A stretch of 20,256 nt of DNA. It comes from Corynebacterium sp. (lineage in GTDB: Bacteria > Actinomycetota > Actinomycetes > Mycobacteriales > Mycobacteriaceae). The notes under the pieces are model-generated. The model did no database searches. It was given only the letters and a program-made list of their open reading frames with translations, and was not told the origin of the DNA. Of this stretch, positions 1-8,056 are shown piece by piece; the first letter of the stretch is position 1, and each line of letters opens with the position of its first letter. The position numbers and the translations under genes were made by a program. Location of the stretch: the NCBI RefSeq assembly GCF_030152825.1, contig NZ_JASLIP010000015.1, forward strand, positions 1 to 20,256, read 5' to 3'.

Positions 1-93
1 TGCGCCCTCCGCCGGGGTCGGCTTGCTTGCGTTGGCTCGCTTGAGGAACTGCTCGGTGTCCTCGGGGCGCGGTTGAGAGTTAGAAGAGTTCAC
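1..93 (-). CDS. N-terminus of an unidentified protein, cut by the window edge
   Basis: A GTG at 93-91 opens a frame that stays open for 31 codons to the window edge. It begins MNSSNSQPRPEDTEQFLKRA and is hydrophilic, with codon use like the neighbouring genes. A hexamer TAGCAT (minus strand, 107-102) lies 8 nt before the GTG and there is no Shine-Dalgarno, which would fit a leaderless start. A nearby ATG at 103-101 is in another frame and stops after seven codons, so it is less likely. The visible part is too short to assign a family. The frame could also be fortuitous. Confidence 0.45.
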   Translation of the reverse strand, partial: MNSSNSQPRPEDTEQFLKRANASKPTPAEGA

Positions 94-213
94 GGCTACT
101 CATGCTAACTTGCGCCGACGCAAAGTCGCAGTGGCTGCCCCTGCCGGGCGCACCCCCGCAGCGTGCGATCGGAGAACACCTTGAGGGAGGGGGGGAGCGT
201 TGGCGCGTAGCTC

Positions 214-1077
214 CTACGCGGGCTCGAAGGTGACCTCGTACATCGTGTGCCACAGCTTCCCGGTCAGGTAGAAGCGGTCGGTTCCCGGCACGTGGGCGAT
301 GCCGTTGAGGACGTCGACCCCGGCCTGCCGAGCGCTGGGCACCAGCCCCGTCATGTCCACGACCCCGGTGACCTCACCAGTGGTGGGATCGATGCGGTAG
401 ATCTCGTTGCTCTGCCAGACGTTGGCCCAGACCTCGTCACCCCGGCAGTCGAGCTCGTTGAGCATGGTGGTGGGCTCGCCGCCACGCGTGACGTCCACGC
501 TGCCCGTGGCGGCGAAACTCTCTGGATCGCGGAAGGTCAGCGTGCCGGAGCCGTCACTCATCACCAGCTGCTCTCCGGTGGAGCAGATTCCCCAGCCCTC
601 ACCCTCGTAGTGGGCCTGGTCCACTTCCCCGAGGGTGTCGGCGTCCCGCCGGAATGCGGTGTTTTCCTTCCAGGTCAGTTGCCAGACGGTGGCGTGGCCG
701 TCCTTATCGACGTGGCGCGTGATTCCTTCGCCGAAGTAGCGGCGGTCGAGGTCGTGGCTATTGGACTGCTCGCCGTCGACGGTGCTGTGGTAGATCCGGG
801 ATTCGCCGTTGCGGCCCGTACCCACCAGGAGTTTCCCCTCGTCCACGACCTCCACGCCCTGGGTGAAGCTGGTGGCGTCCCACGGGTGCTCGGCGATCAC
901 GGTGGCCTCGAGCTGCTCCGGCTGCCGGGCATCTTCCGCTGCCGTGGCGGACCCGGCGACCTGGGCGTCCTCGTCGTCCGCGGAACCGCAGCCGGTCAGC
1001 AGGCCAGCGGCGAGTACCGCACCGATCGTCAGCCGGACAGACCGGCGCGCAGAACGGGCAAAAGCTGCAATGGTCAT
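214..1077 (-). CDS. Glutaminyl-peptide cyclotransferase (glutamine cyclotransferase family), lipoprotein
   Basis: The 287-residue product looks like a secreted beta-propeller glutamine cyclotransferase, a family that converts N-terminal glutamine of peptides to pyroglutamate. The N-terminus is a lipoprotein signal: arginines at 8-15, a hydrophobic stretch, then lipobox LLTGC with the lipidated Cys at about residue 30, so the mature enzyme would sit on the outer face of the membrane. After an acidic linker the family-like segment reads SFTQGVEVVDEGKLLVGTGR, followed by repeated blades. An ATG three codons upstream (1086) is an alternative start; 1077 was preferred because GGAGG lies directly before it, although the spacing is short. 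It is divergent from the DUF3027 gene with about 67 bp between starts. The substrate is unknown. Confidence 0.82.
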   Translation of the reverse strand: MTIAAFARSARRSVRLTIGAVLAAGLLTGCGSADDEDAQVAGSATAAEDARQPEQLEATVIAEHPWDATSFTQGVEVVDEGKLLVGTGRNGESRIYHSTVDGEQSNSHDLDRRYFGEGITRHVDKDGHATVWQLTWKENTAFRRDADTLGEVDQAHYEGEGWGICSTGEQLVMSDGSGTLTFRDPESFAATGSVDVTRGGEPTTMLNELDCRGDEVWANVWQSNEIYRIDPTTGEVTGVVDMTGLVPSARQAGVDVLNGIAHVPGTDRFYLTGKLWHTMYEVTFEPA

Positions 1078-1131
1078 GGCCTCCATTGTGCCCCAGGCGC
1101 TCGGCTGTGCCCCGCTCGGTGGCGTGCAGGG

Positions 1132-1145
1132 CATAATGGGGGAGA
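1132..1145 (+). promoter_or_regulatory. Candidate leaderless promoter (-10) of the DUF3027 gene
   Basis: CATAAT at 1132-1137 differs from the TATAAT consensus at one base and is separated from the ATG at 1145 by 7 nt. That is the distance at which the transcript would begin at or next to the start codon. No -35 element was looked for, since these are poorly conserved in actinobacteria. Confidence 0.4.
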
Positions 1146-1888
1146 TGACTAAGCACAAGAAACAGCGCGACCAGCTGCTCTTCAGCGCCGAGGCCCGTGA
1201 GATCGCCCGGGAGGTAATCACCGAAGCAGCCGAGGGGGAGGTGGGCGAGCACCTTGGGGTGAAGGTTCCGCCGCGCCAGGGGCAGGACTCCGGGCACGTG
1301 GCCATCCACCGCTTCGCGAGCCTCACCCCCGGATATAAGGACTGGGAATGGATCGCAGTGCTCGCCGCGGTGCCGGGCAGCCAGGAGATCACCGTCAACG
1401 AGGTCGCCCTCCAGGCAGGGGCGAAGGCCGAACTTGCGCCCGAGTGGGTTCCCTACGAGGACCGCGTGCGCCCGGGGGACCTGGGCCCCGGCGATACCCT
1501 CCCGCCCCGGGAGGACGACGAGCGCCTGGCGTCCTGGGATGAACTGGCGAAGGACCGGCGCGCTGAGCTGGAGAACTTCCCCCGCAACCAGAAGGCACCA
1601 CAGGCGCTGAGCGCGAAGGGGCTGGCCGAGACCCTGCAGCGGTGGCGTAAGGGCAACTTCGGGCCGAACTCCGAGTTCGCGGAGAAGGCGGCAATGAGCT
1701 GCAAAACCTGCGCTTTCTACCTGCCGATCAATAATCCCGATACTCAGTTCGGCATGTGCACCAATGAATATTCCGCCGATGGACGCGTGGTGCACGCGAC
1801 CTACGGCTGCGGCGCGCATTCGGAGACGAAGGAGGAGTTCGACTCCACCGGTGGCCGCGAGTACGGCGCCTTCGACGACGGAATCTAA
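1145..1888 (+). CDS. DUF3027 domain protein with a four-cysteine C-terminal cluster
   Basis: The 247-residue protein matches the actinobacterial DUF3027 family, whose function is not established. Family-like stretches are HVAIHRFASLTPGYKDWEW (about residues 51-69) and the VRPGDLGPGDTL segment (108-119). The C-terminus carries Cys186-x2-Cys189, Cys205 and Cys222, with a nearby His225. This spacing suggests metal (probably zinc) binding; that is an inference. No signal peptide or membrane segment is visible, so it is probably cytoplasmic. The start at 1145 lies 7 nt behind CATAAT (1132-1137), a good -10 for a leaderless transcript. An in-frame ATG at 1136 overlaps that hexamer and was not chosen. 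It is divergent from the cyclotransferase gene. Confidence 0.85.
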   Translation: MTKHKKQRDQLLFSAEAREIAREVITEAAEGEVGEHLGVKVPPRQGQDSGHVAIHRFASLTPGYKDWEWIAVLAAVPGSQEITVNEVALQAGAKAELAPEWVPYEDRVRPGDLGPGDTLPPREDDERLASWDELAKDRRAELENFPRNQKAPQALSAKGLAETLQRWRKGNFGPNSEFAEKAAMSCKTCAFYLPINNPDTQFGMCTNEYSADGRVVHATYGCGAHSETKEEFDSTGGREYGAFDDGI

Positions 1889-2095
1889 AGACACTGCGGT
1901 CGGCGCAGCGTCTATCGCGGTTATTGCCGCATCCCCGGCCACCCATGGGTAGGGCTCCGCGCAAGTTCTGACCGGAGCCCCGCGACCAGCCCCGGCCACC
2001 CCCGAGGCAACGAGGGCGTTAGTTGCAGAATCTTGGGCCGAAGTGAGAATCTCTTAGGCGAAATAACACTGCGTCCGAAGGGATTTTGCGCGTCC

Positions 2096-3580
2096 ATGTC
2101 CACCTCCGCCGCCTCACCAGATTCGGCTCCATCGCAACAGCCTGCCCGTAGCGGGTTGGATCGCTTCTTCCACATCACGGAGCGTGGCTCCACCATCCCC
2201 GACGAGATCCGCGGTGGTGTGGTCACGTTCTTCGCGATGGCCTACATCATCATCCTGAACCCGCTGATCCTGGGTACGGGAGCGGACGTCAACGGCGACG
2301 TCCTGGGCACCTCCCGCGTCGCTGCGGTGACGGCCTTCGCTGCCGGCGTGATGACCATTGCTTTTGGTGTGATCGCAAAGTACCCGTTCGGTATCGCCGC
2401 GGGCCTGGGCATTAATACCCTGGTCGCGGTGACCTTCGTCGCTACCGAGGGGCTGAGCTGGCCAGAGGCCATGGGGCTGGTGGTCATCGACGGCATCATC
2501 ATCGTGCTCCTGGCCGTCACGGGCTTCCGTGAGGCGGTATTCAACTCGATCCCGGCCAGCCTGAAGGCCGCGATCGGCGTGGGTATCGGCCTGTTCATCG
2601 CCATGATCGGCCTGGTGGACTCCGGCTTCGTCCGACGTGTCCCGGATGCCGCTGGCACCACCGTCCCGGTCGGCCTGGGTATCAACGGCTCGATCGCTAC
2701 CTGGCCGACCCTCGTCTTCGTCCTCGGTCTGCTGATCTGTGGCGGGCTCGTGGTCCGCAAGGTCCGCGGTGGCCTGTTCATCGGCATTGTCATCAACACC
2801 ATCATTGCCGTCGTCATCGAGGCGCTCGCACCGTCGGGCGCGTCTTTCGAGAACGGTGAGCCAAACCCTAAGGGCTGGTCCCTGTCCGTGCCGACTCTGC
2901 CGGACTCCGTGGGCGGCCTGCCGGACCTCTCCCTGCTGGGTGCGGTCGACCTCCTTGGCGCTTTCTCCCGGGTGGGCGTGCTCGCGGCCTCCCTGCTGGT
3001 GTTCACACTGGTGCTTGCGAACTTCTTCGACGCCATGGGCACCATGACGGCGCTCGGCAAGCAGGCGAATCTCATGGATGACGAGGATCGCCTGCCGAAC
3101 CTGAAGACCGCCCTGGTCGTCGAGGGCGCGGGTGCGGTCGTCGGTGGCGCGGCATCTGCCTCCTCCAACACCGTCTTCGTGGACTCCGCCTCCGGTATCG
3201 CTGACGGTGCCCGCACCGGCCTGGCAAACGTCGTCACCGGCCTGCTGTTCCTCGCCGCGATGTGCCTCACCCCGCTGTACGAGATCGTCCCGATCGAGGC
3301 CGCAGCACCCGTGCTGGTGATCGTTGGTGCGATGATGATGTCGCAGGTCAAGGACATCAACTTCAGCGACTTCTCGATCGCGCTGCCGGCGTTCCTGACG
3401 ATCGTCGTCATGCCGTTTACCTACTCCATCGCCAACGGCATCGGCGTGGGCTTCGTGACTTACGTGGTGATGTCCGTGCTCGCGGGCCGCGCGAAGAAGG
3501 TCCACCCGCTGCTGTACGTCGTGGCTGCCCTGTTCGTCGTGTACTTCGCCGTGGACCCGATCCTGGGGGCGATTAACTAG
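2096..3580 (+). CDS. NCS2-family purine permease (AzgA/PbuG-like)
   Basis: The 494-residue integral membrane protein belongs to the NCS2/AzgA branch of nucleobase permeases, which take up hypoxanthine, guanine or adenine with protons. Diagnostic stretches are ERGSTIPDEIRGGVVTFFAM (residues 29-48), AAGLGINTLVA (101-111, substrate-site region), ANFFDAMGTMTALGKQ (308-323) and SASSNTVFVDSASGIADGAR (354-373). Many hydrophobic helices span the rest, as expected for this fold. The start at 2096 has GAAGGGA at 2077-2083, rather far upstream at 12 nt; an upstream ATG at 2033 would add an uncharacteristic N-terminus. The stop overlaps the GTG of the RNA methyltransferase by one base. The upstream region shows no recognisable purine riboswitch. 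The exact base transported cannot be told from sequence. Confidence 0.9.
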   Translation: MSTSAASPDSAPSQQPARSGLDRFFHITERGSTIPDEIRGGVVTFFAMAYIIILNPLILGTGADVNGDVLGTSRVAAVTAFAAGVMTIAFGVIAKYPFGIAAGLGINTLVAVTFVATEGLSWPEAMGLVVIDGIIIVLLAVTGFREAVFNSIPASLKAAIGVGIGLFIAMIGLVDSGFVRRVPDAAGTTVPVGLGINGSIATWPTLVFVLGLLICGGLVVRKVRGGLFIGIVINTIIAVVIEALAPSGASFENGEPNPKGWSLSVPTLPDSVGGLPDLSLLGAVDLLGAFSRVGVLAASLLVFTLVLANFFDAMGTMTALGKQANLMDDEDRLPNLKTALVVEGAGAVVGGAASASSNTVFVDSASGIADGARTGLANVVTGLLFLAAMCLTPLYEIVPIEAAAPVLVIVGAMMMSQVKDINFSDFSIALPAFLTIVVMPFTYSIANGIGVGFVTYVVMSVLAGRAKKVHPLLYVVAALFVVYFAVDPILGAIN

Positions 3581-4440
3581 TGCACCTGGCCCCGATCGCC
3601 ATCACCGACCCGGCAGACCCGCGGCTGGACGATTTCCGGGACCTCAATTCCTCGGATTCCCGGCCCGACCTGCCGGGCGGCAAGGGGCTGGTCATCGCGG
3701 AGGGCTCGCTGGTCGTGCCACGACTGTTGGCCTCGGGGTACCCGGTGCGGTCGGTGGTCGGTTTCGAGGGCAAGCTCTCCGTTCTTCAGGACGTCACCTG
3801 CTCGGCCGCCCAGCCCGCCGGCGGGCCAGTGGTCTACCAGGTCTCCCGCGACGTGCTGCGGGAGGTTGCGGGCTTCGACATGCACCGCGGACTCGTAGCC
3901 GCGGCAGATCGCATCCCGGAACGCACGGTCCCGGAGGTCCTGGCGGATATTCCCGCAGGGCCGAGCGTGATTGCCATCCTGGAGGGCGTGGGGGACCACG
4001 AGAATATTGGTGCGCTCTTCCGCAATGCCGCGGGCCTGGGGGTCGATGCGGTGCTCTTTGGTGCAGCAACGGCCGACCCGCTCTATCGCCGCGCGGTGCG
4101 CGTGAGCATGGGGCACGTGTTGCGCGTGCCGTGGGCGCGGTTTTCGGGTAAGACGACGAACTGGCAGCACGGCCTGGGTGCGGTTCGTGAGGCGGGTTTT
4201 CAGATTATCGCGATGACCCCGGACACGGAGCTGAGTTTGGCGGACGCGGTGCACGCGGTGCGCCGCGAGCAGGGGGAGGGGGCGCGCATCGCGATCATGG
4301 TTGGTGCTGAAGGTCCGGGTTTGACTGAGCACGCGATGCGCGCGGCCGATGTGCGGGCGAAGATTCCGATGATGCCGGGGACGGACTCGCTGAACGTGGC
4401 GACGGCCGCCGCCATCGGCTTCTACGCCAGCCGTTACTAG
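3580..4440 (+). CDS. TrmH/SpoU-family RNA 2'-O-methyltransferase
   Basis: The 286-residue protein is a SPOUT-class methyltransferase that would use S-adenosylmethionine to methylate a ribose 2'-OH in tRNA or rRNA. All three SpoU motifs are visible: motif 1 DHENIGALFRNA (139-150) with Asn142 and Arg148, motif 2 VGAEGPGL (241-248), and motif 3 IPMMPGTDSLNVATA (262-276) containing the trefoil knot. The N-terminal part (about 1-115) resembles the RNA-binding extension of the family, including the segment GLVIAEGSLVVPRLLASG. The start is GTG at 3580, whose first base is the last base of the permease stop codon (TAGTG). Translation is therefore probably coupled. The RNA target is unknown. It is convergent with the DUF6928-like gene. 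Confidence 0.9.
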   Translation: MHLAPIAITDPADPRLDDFRDLNSSDSRPDLPGGKGLVIAEGSLVVPRLLASGYPVRSVVGFEGKLSVLQDVTCSAAQPAGGPVVYQVSRDVLREVAGFDMHRGLVAAADRIPERTVPEVLADIPAGPSVIAILEGVGDHENIGALFRNAAGLGVDAVLFGAATADPLYRRAVRVSMGHVLRVPWARFSGKTTNWQHGLGAVREAGFQIIAMTPDTELSLADAVHAVRREQGEGARIAIMVGAEGPGLTEHAMRAADVRAKIPMMPGTDSLNVATAAAIGFYASRY

Positions 4441-4481
4441 GGGGGGGCAGTGGCGGTGCCTGAGACAGGCCGACGCGTGCG

Positions 4482-5453
4482 TTAGTTCCGCCCGCTATTG
4501 CGCGCCAGACGCTGGGCCTCGTCGCGGAGCTTGCGGCCCATGTTCTTGATCCCATAGCGGCCGCCCCAGGCCTGCTTGGCACCGCGCACGGCGAGCCTAC
4601 CGGTGGCGGCGGCGACGTCCTTCGCGAGCTCGGCTGCCGGCTTGACCTCAGTATTCGACGTGCCACCCGGGGTGTAATCGTCGTAGCTGGCGCCGTCGTC
4701 TGTGCCGGACAGTCCGGAGTCCTCGGCGGACTGCGAACGCGCCCCGCTATGGCGGGCAGGATCGGTGGCCCGCGACTTCGTTTCTGGGCGACCGTCGGTA
4801 GCGAAGGCGCTGATGTGGATGCTGGGGCCCGAGCCGTCGGTGCGGAATCCCAGCCACTCCTCGGCGGCGGCCGCGGCGATCTCGTGGGGGATAAACGGCA
4901 GCTGTATGCCCGTGGCTTCGGCGTTGCCCTCCCAGAAGGGCATCTCGAAGGGCATGGGAAGGCCCACGTCTTCCAGGATGTTCTCCCGGGTGGCGCTGAA
5001 CGCCCGCTTGAGGGTGCCGCCGGACCAGTGGGCGAATCCGCCCAGACCAGCGTAGGTCTGGGAGTCCTCGGATTCGCCGGCATCCTCGGGCACGTAGGCC
5101 GTGGCGTATACGTCCGCGGCAGCGACGAGGTTGCGGTAGCTCTCCGGGATCTCGGAGAGGCGCAGTAGGCCCGGCATGATTGTCTGCACGACCGAGACGT
5201 CGGGGAATGCGCCGATGTAGAACTCATGGACATCGGGTGAGGTGCTGCGCGTCATGTCGAAGTCCCCGATGTGTGTGAGCGGCCAGGCCGGGTTGACCTG
5301 GGCGAGGTACTTGCGCGCGAAGCCACGGTCGGGGGCGGGCTCGGCGTCCAACACGCTGCGGGGATCCGCCGCGTTAACGAACCACAAGGTGACCAGCGTG
5401 TGTGGCTGGGTGATGACGGCACCCTGGTTGGGGTTCGCGGTGTCTTCGGCCAT
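4482..5453 (-). CDS. Hypothetical protein, probably DUF6928 family
   Basis: The 323-residue protein has no function I recognise. Its N-terminal two thirds (HTLVTLWFVNAADPRSVLDA, then EFYIGAFPDVSVVQTIMPGL) resemble the actinobacterial DUF6928 family; this is recognition by memory, not a search. A conserved-looking core covers about residues 15-215, ending around IPHEIAAAAAEEWLGF. A Ser/Asp-rich low-complexity linker (about 220-275) leads to a basic C-terminal tail with GGRYGIKNMGRKLRDEAQRL. No signal peptide or membrane helix is seen. It starts 25 bp behind sepH on the same strand. TAGGGT lies 6 nt before the ATG with no Shine-Dalgarno, so it may also be transcribed alone as a leaderless mRNA. 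Confidence 0.7.
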   Translation of the reverse strand: MAEDTANPNQGAVITQPHTLVTLWFVNAADPRSVLDAEPAPDRGFARKYLAQVNPAWPLTHIGDFDMTRSTSPDVHEFYIGAFPDVSVVQTIMPGLLRLSEIPESYRNLVAAADVYATAYVPEDAGESEDSQTYAGLGGFAHWSGGTLKRAFSATRENILEDVGLPMPFEMPFWEGNAEATGIQLPFIPHEIAAAAAEEWLGFRTDGSGPSIHISAFATDGRPETKSRATDPARHSGARSQSAEDSGLSGTDDGASYDDYTPGGTSNTEVKPAAELAKDVAAATGRLAVRGAKQAWGGRYGIKNMGRKLRDEAQRLARNSGRN

Positions 5454-5465
5454 GGCTTAACCCTA
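5454..5465 (-). promoter_or_regulatory. Candidate leaderless promoter (-10) of the DUF6928-like gene
   Basis: On the minus strand TAGGGT (5465-5460) is followed by 6 nt (TAAGCC) and then the ATG at 5453. This fits the TANNNT-N6-ATG arrangement of leaderless actinobacterial genes. The absence of a purine-rich Shine-Dalgarno in the same interval supports it. Confidence 0.4.
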
Positions 5466-5478
5466 TCGACGGTGTGCT

Positions 5479-6648
5479 TTAGCGCTTCTTCTTCGGATTG
5501 GTGCGCACGCCCAGCAGGACGTCCTCCCAGTGCGGGGTGACGGCCTTGCGGCGGCGCTTCTTGCCCTGCTCCCCGGTCGGATGCAGGAGGAAATCCTCGC
5601 CCTGCTCGGCGCCGGACTCAGCGGCCTCGCCGCTGGTCGGTGCGTTGCCTTGCTCCGGTGCACGCTGATCCTCCTCGCGCTCGGGGGTCGTGCCGCCCTG
5701 GGTGTTGGCGAACAGGTCGTGGGCACCAGCGGCCGGGTGGCCACCACCGCCTTCGGCGTTGTCCACCGGGTGCAGCGGGGTCACGCTGCGCACCGGCTGG
5801 GAGAATCGCGGATCCACGAGGTCGCGGGCCACGGAGTCCAGCGGGTGGACCAGGTTGTGGTCGCCGGTGGCGGAGGGCTCGAAGAGGAACTCAGCGGAGT
5901 GCGTGTTGGTCTGCCCCGCCGCAGCCTTCGCCCAGCTGATGGTCACGACCCACTGCCGGGACTGATCCTGGTGAGCATCCCACTGGGTATCGGCGACGTT
6001 CTCCTCGCGCGCAGCGAAGGCAGTGGCCAGTGCCTCCCACAGCGGGTGCTCGGACGTGCCCTCGCTCGTGGCCGGACGAGCCGATCGGGCCAGTTCCGCG
6101 ATGCGGGAGCGCTCCTGCAGGATGGGCCACGCATAAGGCTCGATGCGGGATTCGTCCGTGTCTGCTTCCTCGGCGAGCTCCGCGATGCTGGCGCCGTGGC
6201 GGACCCGATCCTGGATGATGCGGGGGCTCAGCGCGATGCGGGTCCGGTGTGGCCGCCCGCTGCCCGCCTTGGTCCCGAAGCCCTTGCGGACGCGTTCCTC
6301 GTCTGCGGACTCCTGCTCGGTTTGGCGGGCGCGTTCGCGCTCGGCACGGGCACGGGACTCGTTCTCCCGCAGCTCGGAGAACGCGGCAGCCAGCCCGTCA
6401 CCAGAAGTGCCGGAACCGGCATCGTCCTCCGAAGCATCCGATGATTCGGCGCCAGCGCCCTCGGTGTCTGCCTCCGGAACCCCGGCAGCGTCCGCAGCCT
6501 GCTCGGCCGCGGCCAGCAGCTCGCGGAGCTCGTCGGTGACCGCGAGGAAGAACTCTTCGGCAGGTTCAGCCCCCGCCGGTGCCTCGGCGGGTACGAAAAC
6601 CAGCGACTGAGCATCGCTGTCAGTCGTTACCAGTTTCAGTTCCCTCAT
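5479..6648 (-). CDS. sepH: Septation protein SepH (DUF3071)
   Basis: The 389-residue protein matches SepH, an actinobacterial cell-division protein known to bind FtsZ and promote its assembly. The N-terminus MRELKLVTTDSDAQSLVF starts the conserved domain. The helix-turn-helix-like part lies at about 133-185 and includes LSPRIIQDRVRHGASIAELA. A second conserved block includes VTISWAKAAAG. The C-terminus ends in a basic patch plus TPHWEDVLLGVR, like the family's conserved terminal motif. An acidic, low-complexity linker (about 55-83) separates the first segments. The start at 6648 has a very strong GAGGAGG just upstream; an upstream in-frame ATG (6684) lacks this. A possible -10 TAAAGT lies at 6689-6684. 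It probably leads an operon with the DUF6928-like gene. Confidence 0.9.
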   Translation of the reverse strand: MRELKLVTTDSDAQSLVFVPAEAPAGAEPAEEFFLAVTDELRELLAAAEQAADAAGVPEADTEGAGAESSDASEDDAGSGTSGDGLAAAFSELRENESRARAERERARQTEQESADEERVRKGFGTKAGSGRPHRTRIALSPRIIQDRVRHGASIAELAEEADTDESRIEPYAWPILQERSRIAELARSARPATSEGTSEHPLWEALATAFAAREENVADTQWDAHQDQSRQWVVTISWAKAAAGQTNTHSAEFLFEPSATGDHNLVHPLDSVARDLVDPRFSQPVRSVTPLHPVDNAEGGGGHPAAGAHDLFANTQGGTTPEREEDQRAPEQGNAPTSGEAAESGAEQGEDFLLHPTGEQGKKRRRKAVTPHWEDVLLGVRTNPKKKR

Positions 6649-6650
6649 TG

Positions 6651-6660
6651 GGGCCTCCTC
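6651..6660 (-). promoter_or_regulatory. Strong ribosome binding site deciding the sepH start
   Basis: The minus strand reads GAGGAGGCCCC directly before the ATG at 6648. This near-perfect Shine-Dalgarno selects 6648 over the in-frame ATG at 6684, which has none. Confidence 0.75.
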
Positions 6661-6759
6661 ACGCCTAAAAATCACTCTTTTCAACTTTAACGAAGATTGC
6701 CTGCCGGTGTGCCGCAGTCACAGTGCTTGTTGGGTAACGAACCCCGGGCAGGTACGTCG

Positions 6760-6802
6760 GCGCCGGCCGGGCCCGGATGGTTCTCGGGCGCGCGGCCGGC
6801 GC
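6760..6802 (-). terminator. Large GC hairpin downstream of serC
   Basis: GCGCCGGCCG (6760-6769) is perfectly complementary to CGGCCGGCGC (6793-6802). Inside it GCCCG (6771-6775) pairs with CGGGC (6785-6789). A smaller hairpin, AGCCCC/GGGGCT around 6809-6826, sits between it and the serC stop. The position fits termination of serC transcription before the sepH promoter, but no U-tract follows, so it might be a weak or Rho-assisted terminator. Confidence 0.5.
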
Positions 6803-6837
6803 AGGGGAGGGGCTAGAAACCAGCCCCGCTGGATCAG

Positions 6838-7977
6838 TTACTTCGCGGCGTGGCCGTTATCGAGGATCCAGTCGATCGCGGCGGTCAGCTTCTTGATGTC
6901 CTCCGGGTCGATGGCCGGGAACATGCCGATGCGCAGCTGGTTGCGGCCCAGCTTGCGGTACGGCTCGGTGTCCAGGATGCCGTTGGCGCGCAGGATCTTG
7001 GCGATCTGTGCGGCGTCGATGGACTCGTCGAAGTCGATGGTGCCCACGACCAGGGAGCGGGCGGACGCCGGGGTGACGAATGGGTTGGCGCCGTCGCGGT
7101 TCTCAGCCCAGGAGTACAGGTGGCTGGAGGACTCGGTGGTGCGCTTGACCATGCCGTCCAGGCCGCCGTTCTCATTCATCCACTGCACCTGGTTGTCGAG
7201 CATCACCAGGGTGCCGACGGCCGGGGTATTGTACGTCTGGTTCTTGCGGGAGTTATCAACGGCGGTCTTCAGGTCCAGGAAGGCCGGGATGTAGCGGTCG
7301 GTTGCGGCGATCTCTTCGACGCGCTCGATCGCGGCAGGGGAGAAGGCGGCGAGCCACAGGCCACCGTCGGAGGCGAAGCACTTCTGCGGGGAGAAGTAGT
7401 AAGCGTCAGTCTGGGCGATGTCCACCGGAAGACCACCAGCACCGGAGGTGGCGTCGATCAGGACGAGCGCGTCGCCGGCCGGGCGGGTGACGTCCACCAT
7501 CGCGCCGGTGGAGGTCTCGTTGTGAGCCCACGCGACGACGTCAGCGTCCGCGTTATCCAGCTGGGACGGGGACGGTGCGGTGCCCGGCTCTGCCTCGACG
7601 ATCTCCGGGGCGTCGAGCCACGGCGCCTTCTTGGAGACGGTGGCGAACTTGCCGGAGAACTCGCCGTAGGTGAGGTGGGCGGACTTGTTGCGGATCAGGC
7701 TGAAGCTAGCGGCGTCCCAGAATGCGGTTGCGCCACCGAGGGAAAGCACGATCTCGTGGCCCTCAGGGAGGCTGAACAGTTCGCTCAGGCCCTCGCGGAC
7801 GCTGCCGACGACGTCCTTGACCCCAGCCTGGCGGTGGGAGGTGCCCATGATGGCTGCGCTATCGGAGATGGCCTGCAGCTGAGCTGGGCGAACCTTGGAC
7901 GGGCCGCAGCCGAAGCGGCCGTCTCCGGGGATGAGTTCCTGGGGCAGAGTTGGCAGTTCGTTGTTTGGGGTTGCCAT
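6838..7977 (-). CDS. serC: Phosphoserine aminotransferase
   Basis: The 379-residue enzyme is the PLP-dependent transaminase that converts 3-phosphohydroxypyruvate and glutamate to 3-phosphoserine in serine biosynthesis. It is of the actinobacterial (mycobacterial-like) SerC type and of normal length. Visible hallmarks are DGRFGCGPSKVRP (19-31), the GTSHRQ substrate loop (45-50), LIDATSGAGG (173-182) with the PLP-interacting Asp175, and FSPQKCFASDGGLW (195-208) with Lys199 as the Schiff-base lysine. The C-terminus carries NQLRIGMFPAIDPEDI. The ATG at 7977 has AGGAAGG (7994-7988) 10 nt upstream, and a TAAAAT hexamer at 8062-8057 could be its -10. It is divergent from gltA across 382 bp and followed by a large hairpin. 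Confidence 0.95.
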   Translation of the reverse strand: MATPNNELPTLPQELIPGDGRFGCGPSKVRPAQLQAISDSAAIMGTSHRQAGVKDVVGSVREGLSELFSLPEGHEIVLSLGGATAFWDAASFSLIRNKSAHLTYGEFSGKFATVSKKAPWLDAPEIVEAEPGTAPSPSQLDNADADVVAWAHNETSTGAMVDVTRPAGDALVLIDATSGAGGLPVDIAQTDAYYFSPQKCFASDGGLWLAAFSPAAIERVEEIAATDRYIPAFLDLKTAVDNSRKNQTYNTPAVGTLVMLDNQVQWMNENGGLDGMVKRTTESSSHLYSWAENRDGANPFVTPASARSLVVGTIDFDESIDAAQIAKILRANGILDTEPYRKLGRNQLRIGMFPAIDPEDIKKLTAAIDWILDNGHAAK

Positions 7978-8056
7978 AGATTCGGACCTTCCTTGCTGTC
8001 CTAACTGTCCTCACTGCGTGGCCGCGTGAGGCGGTGGGCTTTGTGGTTCAGTTCTC

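Noticed and set aside
1952..1980. Inverted repeat GGGCTCCG/CGGAGCCC plus a repeated CCCCGGCCACCC after the DUF3027 gene
   Set aside because: The stem has a 13-nt loop and no T-run, so a terminator is possible but not convincing. The 12-bp repeat is low-complexity GC sequence.
758..1999. Minus-strand open frame overlapping both the cyclotransferase and DUF3027 genes
   Set aside because: It is a different frame from both supported genes, crosses their divergent promoter and has no family features.
2033..2095. Purine riboswitch in front of the purine permease
   Set aside because: No three-way junction or conserved loop sequences of the purine aptamer could be found.
2114..3505. Long minus-strand open frame (463 codons) across the purine permease
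   Set aside because: Antisense shadow of a clear membrane protein; the translation is rich in His, Asp, Arg and Gln with no recognisable domain, as expected from high-GC reverse frames.
4458..4470. Hairpin GCCTG-AGA-CAGGC between the convergent methyltransferase and DUF6928-like genes
   Set aside because: The five-pair stem without a T-run is too weak to call a terminator.
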